Origin: Candidatus Epulonipiscium viviparus
GTDB lineage: Bacteria; Bacillota; Clostridia; Lachnospirales; Cellulosilyticaceae
Assembly: GCF_030708075.1 (NCBI RefSeq)
Contig: NZ_CP117982.1
Coordinates: forward strand, 2,373,302-2,437,301
Direction: 5' to 3'
Length of the DNA stretch: 64,000 nucleotides
Shown: piece by piece, positions 45,740 through 54,278 of the stretch
Numbering within the stretch: position 1 is the stretch's first letter
Layout: each line of letters begins with the position of its first letter
The notes under the pieces: model-generated
Told to the model about the DNA's origin: nothing
What the model saw: the letters and a program-made list of their open reading frames with translations, nothing else
Databases searched by the model: none
Position numbers and translations under genes: made by a program

Positions 45740-46696
45740 ATGAATATTGGAATTTTGGGAGCAGGGACAATTGCAAATAAGATGGCAAAAACAATTTTGG
45801 AGATGGATGAAGCGGTGGCATATGCTATTGCGGCCAGAGACTTAAAAAGAGCCGAAGTATTCAAAGAACAATATGGGTTTGAGAAAGCATATGGTTCGTA
45901 TGAAGAGATGTTGGCAGATGAAAATGTGGAGCTGGTCTATGTCGCAACGACGCATAATTGTCATTATGAGCAAGTGAAAATGTGTTTGCTTGCAGGAAAA
46001 CATGTGTTGTGTGAGAAGTCGTTTACAATTACCGCGGCAGAAGCGAGAGAACTGTGTGAGTTATCGGAAGAAAAAGGTTTGTTGCTTGCAGAGGCGATGT
46101 GGACAAGATATCTACCAATTTATGGCATATTAGAAGACGTGCTAGGTAGAGGAGAAATAGGAGAGATCTCTTCTGCGGTAGTAAACTTTGGAGGAAATCT
46201 AAAAAAAGAAAGAGTTTGGAAAAAGGAGCTTGGAGGAGGAGCACTGCTAGATTTAGGGGTGTATGTATTAACGGTGGCAAGACTAATATTTAAGGCAGAG
46301 ATCAAAAAAATAGTATCGCTAGCTGTAGTCAATGATGATGATATCGATTATGTAGACAATATAATAATACAATTTGCAAATAATAAAACAGCGATATTGC
46401 AAGCAAATCAAACTGCTATTATGAGTTCGCGAGTAGAAATATTTGGATCTACCGGATATATAGAAATGGGATCAGTTATGAACCCGCCAAGCATAAAGGT
46501 GTATGGACCAGGACAAGAGTTGCGCAACGCATATAAGAGACCAGAGCAAATTACAGGATTTGAGTATGAGGTGCTTGCGTGCATAAAAGCTATTCGAGAA
46601 GGAAAGGTAGAAGTCGAAGAATTGCCACACAAAGAAATGATATATATAATGGAGTTAATGGAAAATTTATTAAAAGAGTGGCGTGCAAATAAGTAG
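45740..46696 (+). CDS. Gfo/Idh/MocA-family oxidoreductase
   Basis: 318 residues from the ATG at 45740 (AAAAAAGGAGTTGCTAAG before it; the frame opens at 45680). The Rossmann motif GILGAGTIANKMAKT and the catalytic/cofactor region HVLCEKSFTIT (EKS instead of the more common EKP) are followed by AEAMWTRYLPIY, GGGALLDLGVYVLTVA and the C-terminal dimer domain. The MWTR segment resembles trans-1,2-dihydrobenzenediol dehydrogenase-like members that oxidise or reduce sugars such as xylose. Specificity is open. It is flanked by terminators on both sides and is probably monocistronic. Confidence 0.9.
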   Translation: MNIGILGAGTIANKMAKTILEMDEAVAYAIAARDLKRAEVFKEQYGFEKAYGSYEEMLADENVELVYVATTHNCHYEQVKMCLLAGKHVLCEKSFTITAAEARELCELSEEKGLLLAEAMWTRYLPIYGILEDVLGRGEIGEISSAVVNFGGNLKKERVWKKELGGGALLDLGVYVLTVARLIFKAEIKKIVSLAVVNDDDIDYVDNIIIQFANNKTAILQANQTAIMSSRVEIFGSTGYIEMGSVMNPPSIKVYGPGQELRNAYKRPEQITGFEYEVLACIKAIREGKVEVEELPHKEMIYIMELMENLLKEWRANK

Positions 46697-46699
46697 AAG

Positions 46700-46751
46700 T
46701 TGCAAGTGGTTTAACAAACATAAATGCCTGTGTCACTTGCAATTTTATTTT
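46700..46751 (+). terminator. Terminator between oxidoreductase and ydjM-like gene
   Basis: TTGCAAGTG and CACTTGCAA form a perfect 9-bp stem with a 25-nt loop, followed by TTTTATTTT. It may serve both convergent genes. Confidence 0.75.
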
Positions 46752-47310
46752 AGGTAGTAAGAATAATTAAGCATAAAATAAATGTTGATAGTAGATAGTA
46801 CTTTTTTATATTTGTTGAGGCCAATATACAAGCAACAAGAGAGGCGGCACTCCATATAGCCGCTATAGGCCAATTCTGGGTGTAGCCAAAATAGGCAACA
46901 GAAAGTAGAGTTACAAACATAACAAATACAGACTCGGCAGCGCTTCCGGTTGTAATGGCGCCAAGGTGTACTTTTTGCGATGTGATAGGTGCTAAAATAG
47001 CCACTCCTTTGGGTGTAAAGCAATCGGTAATAATGTGGCTTGTATATCCGATAAGCATTCCAATTGCAGCGTAGGCACCAAAAAATGCATAAACGAGAAG
47101 GCTTATAATAGTTGCAACAATAAAGCTGTGGGCCAATCCTCTATGATGAAAATTGAAGGTGCTGGCAAAGGAAAAATATTTATTGATAGAGGTAGAGGGG
47201 TGATCTATATCGGGTAATAGACTTCCGGCCATGCTCCAAACAAGAATAGTGGGATTAAGAGTAATGGCTCCTAAGCATACTCCAACTTTGAGGTGTGTTT
47301 CTCCGGTCAT
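46750..47310 (-). CDS. YdjM-like membrane-bound metal-dependent hydrolase
   Basis: 186 residues with four to five membrane helices. Conserved polar motifs of the DUF457/YdjM family are visible: MTGETHLKVG with a His near the start, GSLLPDIDHPSTSINK (DxDHP), HHRGLAHSFI (HRGxxHS) and GYTSHIITDCFTPKGV (HxxxD). These His and Asp residues are expected to bind a metal in the membrane. YdjM-type proteins are assigned to the phospholipase C/zinc hydrolase-like class; their substrate is not known, and in Escherichia coli the gene is LexA-regulated. No LexA-type box was looked for successfully here. Confidence 0.85.
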   Translation of the reverse strand: MTGETHLKVGVCLGAITLNPTILVWSMAGSLLPDIDHPSTSINKYFSFASTFNFHHRGLAHSFIVATIISLLVYAFFGAYAAIGMLIGYTSHIITDCFTPKGVAILAPITSQKVHLGAITTGSAAESVFVMFVTLLSVAYFGYTQNWPIAAIWSAASLVACILASTNIKKYYLLSTFILCLIILTT

Positions 47311-47587
47311 GTAAAAATCTCCTTTATTAAAATATGTCTAATAATATCACAAATCGACAAGAATTTGCAAGACGAAAATTAATTAAACTTTAATGTATAA
47401 AATATAAAAATGATGTCAATTCTCTATATGAGGAAATTTTGATGTTACCTTGTCGATTTTGTAAAAAAAAATATAAATTTAGATAAAAGCGTTGAAATTT
47501 GGAAAAGCTTATGATAATATATTGACTTGGAAAAAAATCCTTGCTCTATCTTTGCGGATAGGGCCACTAGTCCAAAAGGAGGTACTC

Positions 47588-47881
47588 ATGACTAATAAGT
47601 ATGAATTAGCACTTGTGTTAGTTACTTCATTAGGCGAAGAAGAAAAACAGGCTCAACTTGAAAAAATCAAAGAGCTGATTGTACGTTTCGGTGGAGAAAT
47701 CACAAAAGTTGATGACTGGGGCAAAAAGAAACTTGCCTATGAAATTGACAAGAAAAAAGAAGGTTTCTACTACTTTATCGAGTTCAACGCAGAGCCAGAT
47801 GCTCCAGCAGAAATTGAGAGTAGACTTAGAATCACAGAAGCTGTTCTTCGCTATTTAATCGTTTCTTTAGAAGAAAAATAG
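47588..47881 (+). CDS. rpsF: 30S ribosomal protein S6
   Basis: 97 residues from the ATG at 47588, directly after AAAAGGAGGTACTC; the longer frame starting at 47492 is untranslated leader. MTNKYELALVLVTSLGEEE, then VDDWGKKKLAYEIDKKKEGFYYFIEF and VLRYLIV are the S6 pattern. S6 binds 16S rRNA together with S18, which is encoded two genes downstream. The leader (about 47480-47587) holds a small hairpin (CTATC/GATAG) near GGCCACTAGTCC that could be a S6/S18 autoregulatory site, but I cannot assign it. Confidence 0.96.
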   Translation: MTNKYELALVLVTSLGEEEKQAQLEKIKELIVRFGGEITKVDDWGKKKLAYEIDKKKEGFYYFIEFNAEPDAPAEIESRLRITEAVLRYLIVSLEEK

Positions 47882-47929
47882 GAAGAAAAAATAAGAAAGA
47901 TGTATTATGTATTTGAAGGAGGAAAGAAA

Positions 47930-48418
47930 ATGAATAAAGTGATCCTTATGGGACATTTAACTAAAGACCCGGAGGTGCGTTATTCGCAATCAGCTACGCC
48001 GCTTGCAATTGCAAGATATGGTATAGCTGTAAAAAGGACATATACAAGAGAAGGAGAGCCAGATACAGACTTTTTTAATATAGTTGCCTTTGGTAAAACA
48101 GCAGAGTTTGCAGAAAAGTTTTTTAAAAAGGGCCTAAAAGTGTGTATTGCTGGAAGAATTCAAAACAATAATTGGGAAGATCAAAATAAAGTTAAACACT
48201 ATAATACTGAAATTATAGTGGATGACCAGGAATTTGCAGAAAGTAAGTCGTCGTTTCAAGCACGTGTAACAAATGGAGGGACTTCTTACAATGATGGTCA
48301 ATCAAATTATGGTGAGAACAAAGCATATAATCCGACTCCTCCTTCGAATGATAATGACATGGGTGGGTTCACCCCAAAACTTCCTCCTATGGAAGAAGAA
48401 GAAGATCTACCTTTTTAA
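47930..48418 (+). CDS. ssb: Single-stranded DNA-binding protein
   Basis: 162 residues from the ATG at 47930 (GAAGGAGGAAAGAAA before it). OB-fold start MNKVILMGHLTKDPEVRYSQ, DFFNIVAFGKTAEFAEKFFKKG in the middle, a Gly/Asn-rich linker and the acidic tip MEEEEDLPF used to recruit repair and replication proteins. The rpsF-ssb-rpsR order is the standard one in Firmicutes and links replication and ribosome supply. Confidence 0.96.
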   Translation: MNKVILMGHLTKDPEVRYSQSATPLAIARYGIAVKRTYTREGEPDTDFFNIVAFGKTAEFAEKFFKKGLKVCIAGRIQNNNWEDQNKVKHYNTEIIVDDQEFAESKSSFQARVTNGGTSYNDGQSNYGENKAYNPTPPSNDNDMGGFTPKLPPMEEEEDLPF

Positions 48419-48443
48419 TAATTAATGAAGGAGGACTATATCA

Positions 48444-48677
48444 ATGTCAATGCAGAAAAGACGCGGACGCAGAAGACGTAAAGTAAATCAATTTGCAGGC
48501 GATAATATTAAAAAAATAAACTATAAGGATATTAACACTCTTAAGAAATTTATTTCTGAACGAGGAAAAATCTTGCCTAGACGAATTACTGGCAACTCTG
48601 CTAAAGCACAACGCAAACTCACAGCAGCAATTAAGCGCGCAAGACATATTGCGTTATTGCCTTATACTCAAGATTAA
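48444..48677 (+). CDS. rpsR: 30S ribosomal protein S18
   Basis: 77 residues, highly basic: [13 protein letters not shown], then [20 protein letters not shown] and [20 protein letters not shown], all characteristic. S18 forms a dimer with S6 on the ribosome platform. GAAGGAGGACTATATCA precedes the start. The cysteine-containing motif of zinc-type S18 is absent ([11 protein letters not shown] carries no Cys), i.e. the zinc-independent form. Confidence 0.96.
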   Translation: MSMQKRRGRRRRKVNQFAGDNIKKINYKDINTLKKFISERGKILPRRITGNSAKAQRKLTAAIKRARHIALLPYTQD

Positions 48678-48807
48678 TATCAATACTTGAACGATATGAG
48701 TATTTAAATGCTTTATAATATCAAAAAGCTTCTATCTGGCGGTTTTTATTAATATCGAAAGCTTAGGATAAGTAGCAAATATAAGTAAATCAAATATGCA
48801 AAAAGAA

Positions 48808-48846
48808 AGGGTATAGACCACAATATGGTTTGTACCTTTTTTTTTA
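48808..48846 (+). terminator. Terminator of the rpsF-ssb-rpsR operon
   Basis: GGTATAGACC pairs with GGTTTGTACC (10 bp with G-U pairs) around ACAATAT, followed by nine T, before the histidine operon. Confidence 0.8.
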
Positions 48847-48918
48847 TAGCAAAAAATGGATGGTTGCGATCAAATTGGGAAACTATAGTAGTGATATTAT
48901 TTTTTGATGGAGGAGTTT

Positions 48919-49929
48919 ATGAAAACAGATTTTTTGGATGAAGTGAGTAGAATAGGCTTAAAATTAGAAGAACTATACTATAGATTTGGTTATAGCAAAT
49001 TTAAGATGAATCGATTTGAACCCTATTCGTTTTATATGAGCAATGAAAGTTTTTTGGAAGATAGTCGCGTTATTACAATGCAATCGGCAACGGGAAAGTT
49101 GCTAGCCCTAAAACCCGATGTAACGATGAGTATCGTAAAAAATCATAAAGCCTATGATAAAAGCAAAATATATTATAATGAGCCTGTGTTTAAAGTACCC
49201 CCAGGAGAAAGCGACTTTCGTGAAATTAGGCAGGTGGGGCTTGAGTATATTGGGGAGCTGTCGCTCTATCAAACTTTGGAAGTACTAAATTTGGCAATAA
49301 AAAGTTTGGCAATGATAGGCGAATTTAGGTTTGTGATCTCTGATATGTCTATAGTAAACTTGCTATTTGATGAATATAATATTAACGCTGAAGATAAAAA
49401 CGCTATTATACGGTGTTTGCGACAAAAGAATTTACATGATTTGGAAAAATTGCCGCAATCGAGAATTTTTACAAAGTTAGTACAGTTGCCAGCAGACTTT
49501 AAAGAAGCCATAACAGTCTTGCTAGAAGATGAAACCTACGCTTGTTGCAAGTCCGAATTAGATAAATTGATGGATATTGCAGAGGCGTTGGTAGAAATTT
49601 GTGATATAAATAAGGTTATGTTTGACTTTGCGCATCTTGTAGGAACTCAGTATTACAATGGGCTCACATTTACTGGATATGTACGGGGCGTCGCAAACAA
49701 AGTTTTGTCTGGCGGGCGATATGATAATTTGTTGCGAAACATGGGTGAAAAAACTCAAAAAGCAATAGGATTTGCAGTGTATTTGTCCGAAATTGAAAAC
49801 ACACAAAGAGAAGTTTGCGACAAGCAGATAATTCAATATACAAATGTTGTGGAGACATTAAAAAAAGCAAATGAACTCTATGAATCTGGAATAAATTTTT
49901 GTGTACGAAAGGAAGAGAATGATGATTGA
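48919..49929 (+). CDS. hisZ: HisZ, regulatory subunit of ATP phosphoribosyltransferase
   Basis: 336 residues from the ATG at 48919 (ATGGAGGAGTTT is the ribosome-binding region). It is a histidyl-tRNA-synthetase-like core without the anticodon-binding domain: motif 2-like REIRQVGLEYIGELSLYQ and ALKPDVTMSIVKNH, then late GGRYDNLLRNMGEKTQKAIGFAVYLS. HisZ pairs with a short HisG and confers histidine feedback. Its stop overlaps the hisG start by 11 nt. It is the first gene of a nine-gene his operon. No T-box-like element was seen in the leader. Confidence 0.93.
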   Translation: MKTDFLDEVSRIGLKLEELYYRFGYSKFKMNRFEPYSFYMSNESFLEDSRVITMQSATGKLLALKPDVTMSIVKNHKAYDKSKIYYNEPVFKVPPGESDFREIRQVGLEYIGELSLYQTLEVLNLAIKSLAMIGEFRFVISDMSIVNLLFDEYNINAEDKNAIIRCLRQKNLHDLEKLPQSRIFTKLVQLPADFKEAITVLLEDETYACCKSELDKLMDIAEALVEICDINKVMFDFAHLVGTQYYNGLTFTGYVRGVANKVLSGGRYDNLLRNMGEKTQKAIGFAVYLSEIENTQREVCDKQIIQYTNVVETLKKANELYESGINFCVRKEENDD

Positions 49930-50524
49930 TATTGCGCTACCTAAGGGGCGACTTGGTGACGATGTTTATAGGATGTTTAAGAATATGGGTATAAATGCAG
50001 TAGATATAGAGGCAAAGACGCGCAAATTATTTTTTGAAGATAAACAAAATGGAGTGAGATTTTATTTGATAAAGCCTTCGGATGTTGCAGTGTATGTGGA
50101 GCGCGGTGCAGTGGATATAGGAGTGGTTGGCAAGGATTCGCTGGTAGAATCTGGGGCAGATGTATATGAGCTACTGGATTTGGGAATAGGAAAGTGTAAT
50201 ATGTGCGTCTGCTCTCCAAATGCATTTGTCGATAAACAAAATAGCGTACTGAAAGTGGCAACAAAATATCCGTATATTGCTCGTGAATATTATGGAGAAC
50301 GAGAGATTGACATCATCAAATTGAATGGGTCTATAGAGTTGGCGCCGCTAATTGGGCTTAGCCATGTTATAGTGGATATTGTGGAGACAGGAAGCACCCT
50401 TCGTGAAAATAATCTGAAAGTTGATACCATAATTATGGAGCTGAGTGCGCGCGTTATAGCATCAAAAAGCAGATATAACTTTAATAAAGATAGAATTGAT
50501 CAATTGTTAAGAGAGCTAATTTAA
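49919..50524 (+). CDS. hisG: ATP phosphoribosyltransferase catalytic subunit (short form)
   Basis: 201 residues from ATG at 49919 after GAAAGGAAGAGA (a second ATG follows directly). MIDIALPKGRLGDDVYRMF and the PRPP-binding segment LIGLSHVIVDIVETGSTLRENNL-type (residues about 150-170, DIVETGSTLR) are diagnostic. The short length without the C-terminal regulatory domain agrees with the presence of HisZ upstream. It catalyses the first step of histidine synthesis, ATP + PRPP. Overlap with hisZ indicates coupling. Confidence 0.95.
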   Translation: MMIDIALPKGRLGDDVYRMFKNMGINAVDIEAKTRKLFFEDKQNGVRFYLIKPSDVAVYVERGAVDIGVVGKDSLVESGADVYELLDLGIGKCNMCVCSPNAFVDKQNSVLKVATKYPYIAREYYGEREIDIIKLNGSIELAPLIGLSHVIVDIVETGSTLRENNLKVDTIIMELSARVIASKSRYNFNKDRIDQLLRELI

Positions 50525-50534
50525 AGGAGGACAC

Positions 50535-51794
50535 ATGATTAAAATAGTAGATAAAAACACAGAAATTTTGAAACATTCCGCTGAGATTTCGCCTCAGATT
50601 GAAAGAGATGCCCAAGAGATTGTGGAAACAGTAAAACGTTTGGGCGATCAAGCGCTTTTTGATTATGCATTAAAATTTGATAGGGCACAGTTAACATCGC
50701 TGCTAGTGAGTGAGCAAGAGCTGAAGGATGCGTATGAGAGCATTGATGATGATTTGCTAGGGGTGATCAGGAGAGCAAAGAAGAACATAGAAGATTTTCA
50801 TAAACGCCAGATTACTAATAGCTTTATGGTAGAAAAGGATGGAATAATAATGGGGCAGCGAGTGACCCCCATAGAGCGTGTGGGGATATATATTCCTGGC
50901 GGAAGAGCAGTTTATCCATCTAGTGTATTGATGAATGTGATTCCTGCAAAGCTTGCCGGATGCTCATACATTAGCGTCGTCACTCCGCCAAGAGAAGATG
51001 GTACGGTGGCAAAAGAGATACTAGCAATTTGCGCTATGCTAGGAGTAGACCAAGTATTTAAAATAGGTGGCGCAGGGGCAATTGCAGCATTGGCATATGG
51101 CACCGAAAGCGTATTGCCAGTGTATAAAATTACAGGTCCTGGAAATGCGTATGTTGCAGCTGCAAAGAAGGCTGTGTTTGGCAAGGTGGGCATAGACATG
51201 ATTGCAGGGCCGTCTGAGATTTTGATCATAGCCGATGAAAAGCAAAGCCCTAAGGTTATCGCGGCAGACATGCTTTCGCAAGCAGAACACGATATGTTGG
51301 CAAGAGCGATTTTGCTAACCACATCCAAGGAAATAGCCGAAGAAGTTGCAACAGAAATCGAAATACAGTTGAGTAAGTTGCCTAAAGAAAAAATAGCGCG
51401 CCCATCCATAGATGATAACGGATTGATTGTAGTATGCGATACTCTAAGCGAGTGCTTCGCAATATCAAACGATTTGGCACCAGAACATCTAGAGATCATG
51501 CTAGACAATGCGATCAGCTATTTGCCAGAGATTAAGAATGCCGGAAGCGTATTTTTGGGACGCTACACTCCGGAGGCAGTTGGGGATTATTATGCAGGAG
51601 TAAATCACACGCTGCCAACTAATCAGACATCCAAGTTTTCATCGGCACTGTCTGTGGATACCTTCGTGAAAAAGTCTACATTTGTTCAGTATACAGAAGA
51701 AATGCTCCAAAAGTATAAGGATGATATCGTATTGTTTGCAAAGCACGAAGGCTTAGATGCGCATGCAAGAAGTGTTCAAAGCAGATTTCAGTGA
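50535..51794 (+). CDS. hisD: Histidinol dehydrogenase
   Basis: 419 residues. Motifs: RVGIYIPGGRAVYPSSVLMN, VFKIGGAGAIAALAYGTES, KITGPGNAYVAAAKKAVFG, GPSEILIIAD (NAD), QAEHDMLARA (catalytic Glu-His), and late NHTLPTNQTSKFSSALSVDTF with the zinc-site His. It oxidises histidinol twice to histidine, the last step of the pathway. AAAGGAGGACAC precedes the start, 10 bp after hisG. A small hairpin (TTGCAGCA/TGCTGTAA, about 51802-51832) lies in the 66-bp gap before hisC and might attenuate transcription. Confidence 0.96.
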   Translation: MIKIVDKNTEILKHSAEISPQIERDAQEIVETVKRLGDQALFDYALKFDRAQLTSLLVSEQELKDAYESIDDDLLGVIRRAKKNIEDFHKRQITNSFMVEKDGIIMGQRVTPIERVGIYIPGGRAVYPSSVLMNVIPAKLAGCSYISVVTPPREDGTVAKEILAICAMLGVDQVFKIGGAGAIAALAYGTESVLPVYKITGPGNAYVAAAKKAVFGKVGIDMIAGPSEILIIADEKQSPKVIAADMLSQAEHDMLARAILLTTSKEIAEEVATEIEIQLSKLPKEKIARPSIDDNGLIVVCDTLSECFAISNDLAPEHLEIMLDNAISYLPEIKNAGSVFLGRYTPEAVGDYYAGVNHTLPTNQTSKFSSALSVDTFVKKSTFVQYTEEMLQKYKDDIVLFAKHEGLDAHARSVQSRFQ

Positions 51795-51860
51795 GTAATG
51801 ATTGCAGCAGGGGCAAATATACTTGCTGTAAATTTTGGATGATGAGAGGATGGTAATGTT

Positions 51861-52898
51861 ATGAGTGTATTTTTAAATAGGCAGCTGGCTGGTCTGATTC
51901 CATACACTCCTGGAGAGCAACCGAAACGAGGAGAGTTTATTAAGCTGAATACAAATGAGAGTCCATACCCGCCGTCGCCTCGAGCAGTGGCTGCTGCTGC
52001 AGAAGCTGCAAAAACCCTAAATTTGTATTGCGACCCTTCGGCAAAAGCACTGACAGCAGAGTTTTGTAATTATTATAATGTAGATGATGTAATATTTGGA
52101 AACGGTTCTGACGAAATACTGGCATTTTGCTATCTGGCTTTTTGTGAGAAGGAGGTGGCATTTCCAAAAATTTCGTATGGGTTTTATCAAGTATTTAGCG
52201 ATTTGTATAATGTAGTTGCGGAGCAAATACCGCTAACCGAAAATTTTGAAATTGATCCTGCAACATACTTCAATAAAAAGAAAACGATTATAATTGCGAA
52301 TCCAAATGCACCAACGGGAATTGCATTGAACAAAGATCAGCTGGAAAGCATACTCGCCGCAAATGAACAAAACGTAGTGATTATCGACGAAGCATATGCG
52401 GATTTTAGTGGGTTTAGTGCCAGATCTCTAATCGAGAAATACAACAACTTGGTAGTGGTGGGGACCTTCTCAAAATCACGCAATTTGGCAGGGGCAAGAC
52501 TGGGTTTTGCAGTTGCCAATACAGAGCTCATTAATGATATTGCGTTGGTGAAAAATTCGTATAACCCATATAATGTGAATGCAGTAACGCAAGCAATGGG
52601 GGCTGTTAGCATCGCAGAGGCGGAATACTTTGAGAAGTGCGTCGGCAAAATTGTAGCAGAGCGAGAGAAATTTACAGAATTTTTGGAACAAAATGGCTTT
52701 TATACGCTTCCGTCGAAGGCAAATTTTGTGTTTACCAAGCCAGCTGCTGCAAGCGGAGAAGAGCTATATGAATATTTGCGTAGTAAGAAAATTTTGGTGA
52801 GATATTTTAAAGCAATCCCAGATTTTGTACGCATTACAATTGGAACTGCAATAGAAATGGATGCGGTGAAAGAAGCGATTATAGATTGGAGAAAATAA
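51861..52898 (+). CDS. hisC: Histidinol-phosphate aminotransferase
   Basis: 345 residues, fold-type I PLP enzyme: IKLNTNESPYPPSPRAV at the start, FGNGSDEILAF, ANPNAPTGIAL, VVIDEAYADFSGF, VGTFSKSRNLAGARLGF with the PLP-binding Lys in TFSKS, and C-terminal KILVRYFKAIPDFVRITIG. It transfers the amino group from glutamate to imidazoleacetol phosphate. It ends one base before the hisB start, a tight coupling. Confidence 0.96.
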   Translation: MSVFLNRQLAGLIPYTPGEQPKRGEFIKLNTNESPYPPSPRAVAAAAEAAKTLNLYCDPSAKALTAEFCNYYNVDDVIFGNGSDEILAFCYLAFCEKEVAFPKISYGFYQVFSDLYNVVAEQIPLTENFEIDPATYFNKKKTIIIANPNAPTGIALNKDQLESILAANEQNVVIIDEAYADFSGFSARSLIEKYNNLVVVGTFSKSRNLAGARLGFAVANTELINDIALVKNSYNPYNVNAVTQAMGAVSIAEAEYFEKCVGKIVAEREKFTEFLEQNGFYTLPSKANFVFTKPAAASGEELYEYLRSKKILVRYFKAIPDFVRITIGTAIEMDAVKEAIIDWRK

Positions 52899-53648
52899 GT
52901 GAGAAAAGCAGTGATCGAAAGAAAGACTAATGAAACGGATATAAAATTGACATTGGAGCTTGATGGAACGGGAACAAATGCGATTGATACAGATTGCGGA
53001 TTTTTAAATCATATGCTAACGTTGTTTGCGGCGCATTCGCGAATGAATTTGGTGATAACATGTCGCGGAGATAGCGATGTGGATTTTCATCATACAGTAG
53101 AAGATATTGCAATTTGCTTGGGAGCGGCAATAGACGAAGCGCTAGGAGATAAACGCGGAATATGTCGCTACGGAAGCTGTACGCTGCCTATGGATGAAGC
53201 GTTGGTGAGCGTATTTCTGGATTTTAGTGGACGAGGACACCTTGAAGAAAATTTGAATATAAGCCAAAATAAAGTGGGTGACTTTGATACTGAGTTGTGC
53301 AAAGAGTTTTTGCTGGCTATTGCTAGAAGCTACGGAAGCTGTACGCTGCCTATGGATGAAGCGTTGGTAAGCGTATTTCTGGATTTTAGTGGACGAGGAC
53401 ACCTTGAAGAAAATTTGAATATAAGCCAAAATAAAGTGGGCGACTTTGATACTGAGTTGTGCAAAGAGTTTTTGCTGGCTATTGCTAGAAGCGCAAAGAT
53501 GACGCTGCATGTGGTACAAGAGCGAGGAAAAAACGCGCATCATATAATAGAGGCCGTGTTTAAAGCGATGGCTCGTGCAATGCGTGAAGCGGTAACAATC
53601 GATCAAAAATTTAGGAATGAAATTCCATCGACAAAAGGAGTGATATAG
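52899..53648 (+). CDS. hisB: Imidazoleglycerol-phosphate dehydratase with internal 54-residue duplication
   Basis: Starts with GTG at 52899, adjacent to the hisC stop and after TTGGAGAAAATAA. 249 residues, while the monofunctional enzyme is about 195. Residues 91-144 and 145-198 (YGSCTLPMDEALVSVFLDFS onward) are an in-frame tandem repeat of 54 residues, identical in protein; the DNA copies differ at two third-codon positions (53207 G versus 53369 A, 53279 T versus 53441 C). Metal-binding motifs DFHHTVEDIAI and KNAHHIIEAVFKAMARA are intact outside the duplication. The repeated part normally forms one core beta-alpha unit, so the extra copy may disrupt folding unless looped out. It would dehydrate imidazole glycerol phosphate. 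Confidence 0.93.
   Translation: MRKAVIERKTNETDIKLTLELDGTGTNAIDTDCGFLNHMLTLFAAHSRMNLVITCRGDSDVDFHHTVEDIAICLGAAIDEALGDKRGICRYGSCTLPMDEALVSVFLDFSGRGHLEENLNISQNKVGDFDTELCKEFLLAIARSYGSCTLPMDEALVSVFLDFSGRGHLEENLNISQNKVGDFDTELCKEFLLAIARSAKMTLHVVQERGKNAHHIIEAVFKAMARAMREAVTIDQKFRNEIPSTKGVI
53169..53492. repeat. 162-bp in-frame tandem duplication within hisB
   Basis: Copies 53169-53330 and 53331-53492 are 98.8% identical (two silent differences in 162 bases). The unit is 54 codons, so the frame is preserved. Confidence 0.97.
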
Positions 53649-54254
53649 TTGGTTGCTATTATCGACTATGGAGTGGGCAATCTGTTTTCGTTGCAAGCAT
53701 CGTTGAATAAAATAGGAGCGATGGCTGTTGTTACAAATGATGAAGCAAAAATAGATGCCGCGAGCCATATAATTTTACCCGGAGTGGGAGCATTTGAGGA
53801 CGCAGCGAAGTTGCTAAAAGAATACAAGATGGATGAAGTAATTTTGAGTAACGCAGGAAAAAAGCCTATTTTGGGAATTTGCTTGGGTATGCAGCTACTA
53901 TTTGATAGAAGTTTTGAGTTTGGAGAGCATAAGGGGTTGGGGCTGATTGCTGGAGATATTGTTCCGCTAAAAGGAGCGATAGATTCGAAGCTGAAGATTC
54001 CGCATATGGGGTGGAATAAGTTATACAAGACTAACTCGTCGTCTATTCTAAAATACACATCAGAAGGCGATTATGTATACTTTGTACATTCGTATTATGC
54101 CAAAGCAGAATCAAAATATATCACGAGTGTTGTAAAATATGATATCGATGTTACTGCAACTGTACAGAACGGGATGGTATTTGGTACGCAATTTCATCCA
54201 GAAAAATCAGGCGAGTGTGGGCTGCGTATCCTAAAAGCTTTTGTGGAGTGCTAA
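53649..54254 (+). CDS. hisH: Imidazole glycerol phosphate synthase, glutaminase subunit
   Basis: 201 residues from a TTG start at 53649, directly after the hisB stop and behind AAAGGAGTGATATAG. Class I glutamine amidotransferase motifs: VAIIDYGVGNLFSLQ, GICLGMQLLFDRS with the catalytic Cys, VHSYYAK, and TQFHPEKSG with the catalytic His and Glu. It supplies ammonia to HisF. The unusual start codon and coupling may set its dosage. Confidence 0.95.
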   Translation: MVAIIDYGVGNLFSLQASLNKIGAMAVVTNDEAKIDAASHIILPGVGAFEDAAKLLKEYKMDEVILSNAGKKPILGICLGMQLLFDRSFEFGEHKGLGLIAGDIVPLKGAIDSKLKIPHMGWNKLYKTNSSSILKYTSEGDYVYFVHSYYAKAESKYITSVVKYDIDVTATVQNGMVFGTQFHPEKSGECGLRILKAFVEC

Positions 54255-54278
54255 AATAAAATAGATTGGAGTATATAT

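Noticed and set aside
47480-47587. S6/S18 autoregulatory leader before rpsF
   Set aside because: A short hairpin exists but I could not match the conserved features with confidence, so it is only mentioned under rpsF.
48680-48918. T-box or histidine attenuator before hisZ
   Set aside because: No T-box core sequence and no His-codon-rich leader peptide were found; only the ribosomal-operon terminator is present.
53169-53492. hisB duplication as pure assembly artefact
   Set aside because: Two silent differences between copies make a simple assembler stutter unlikely, though raw reads would be decisive.
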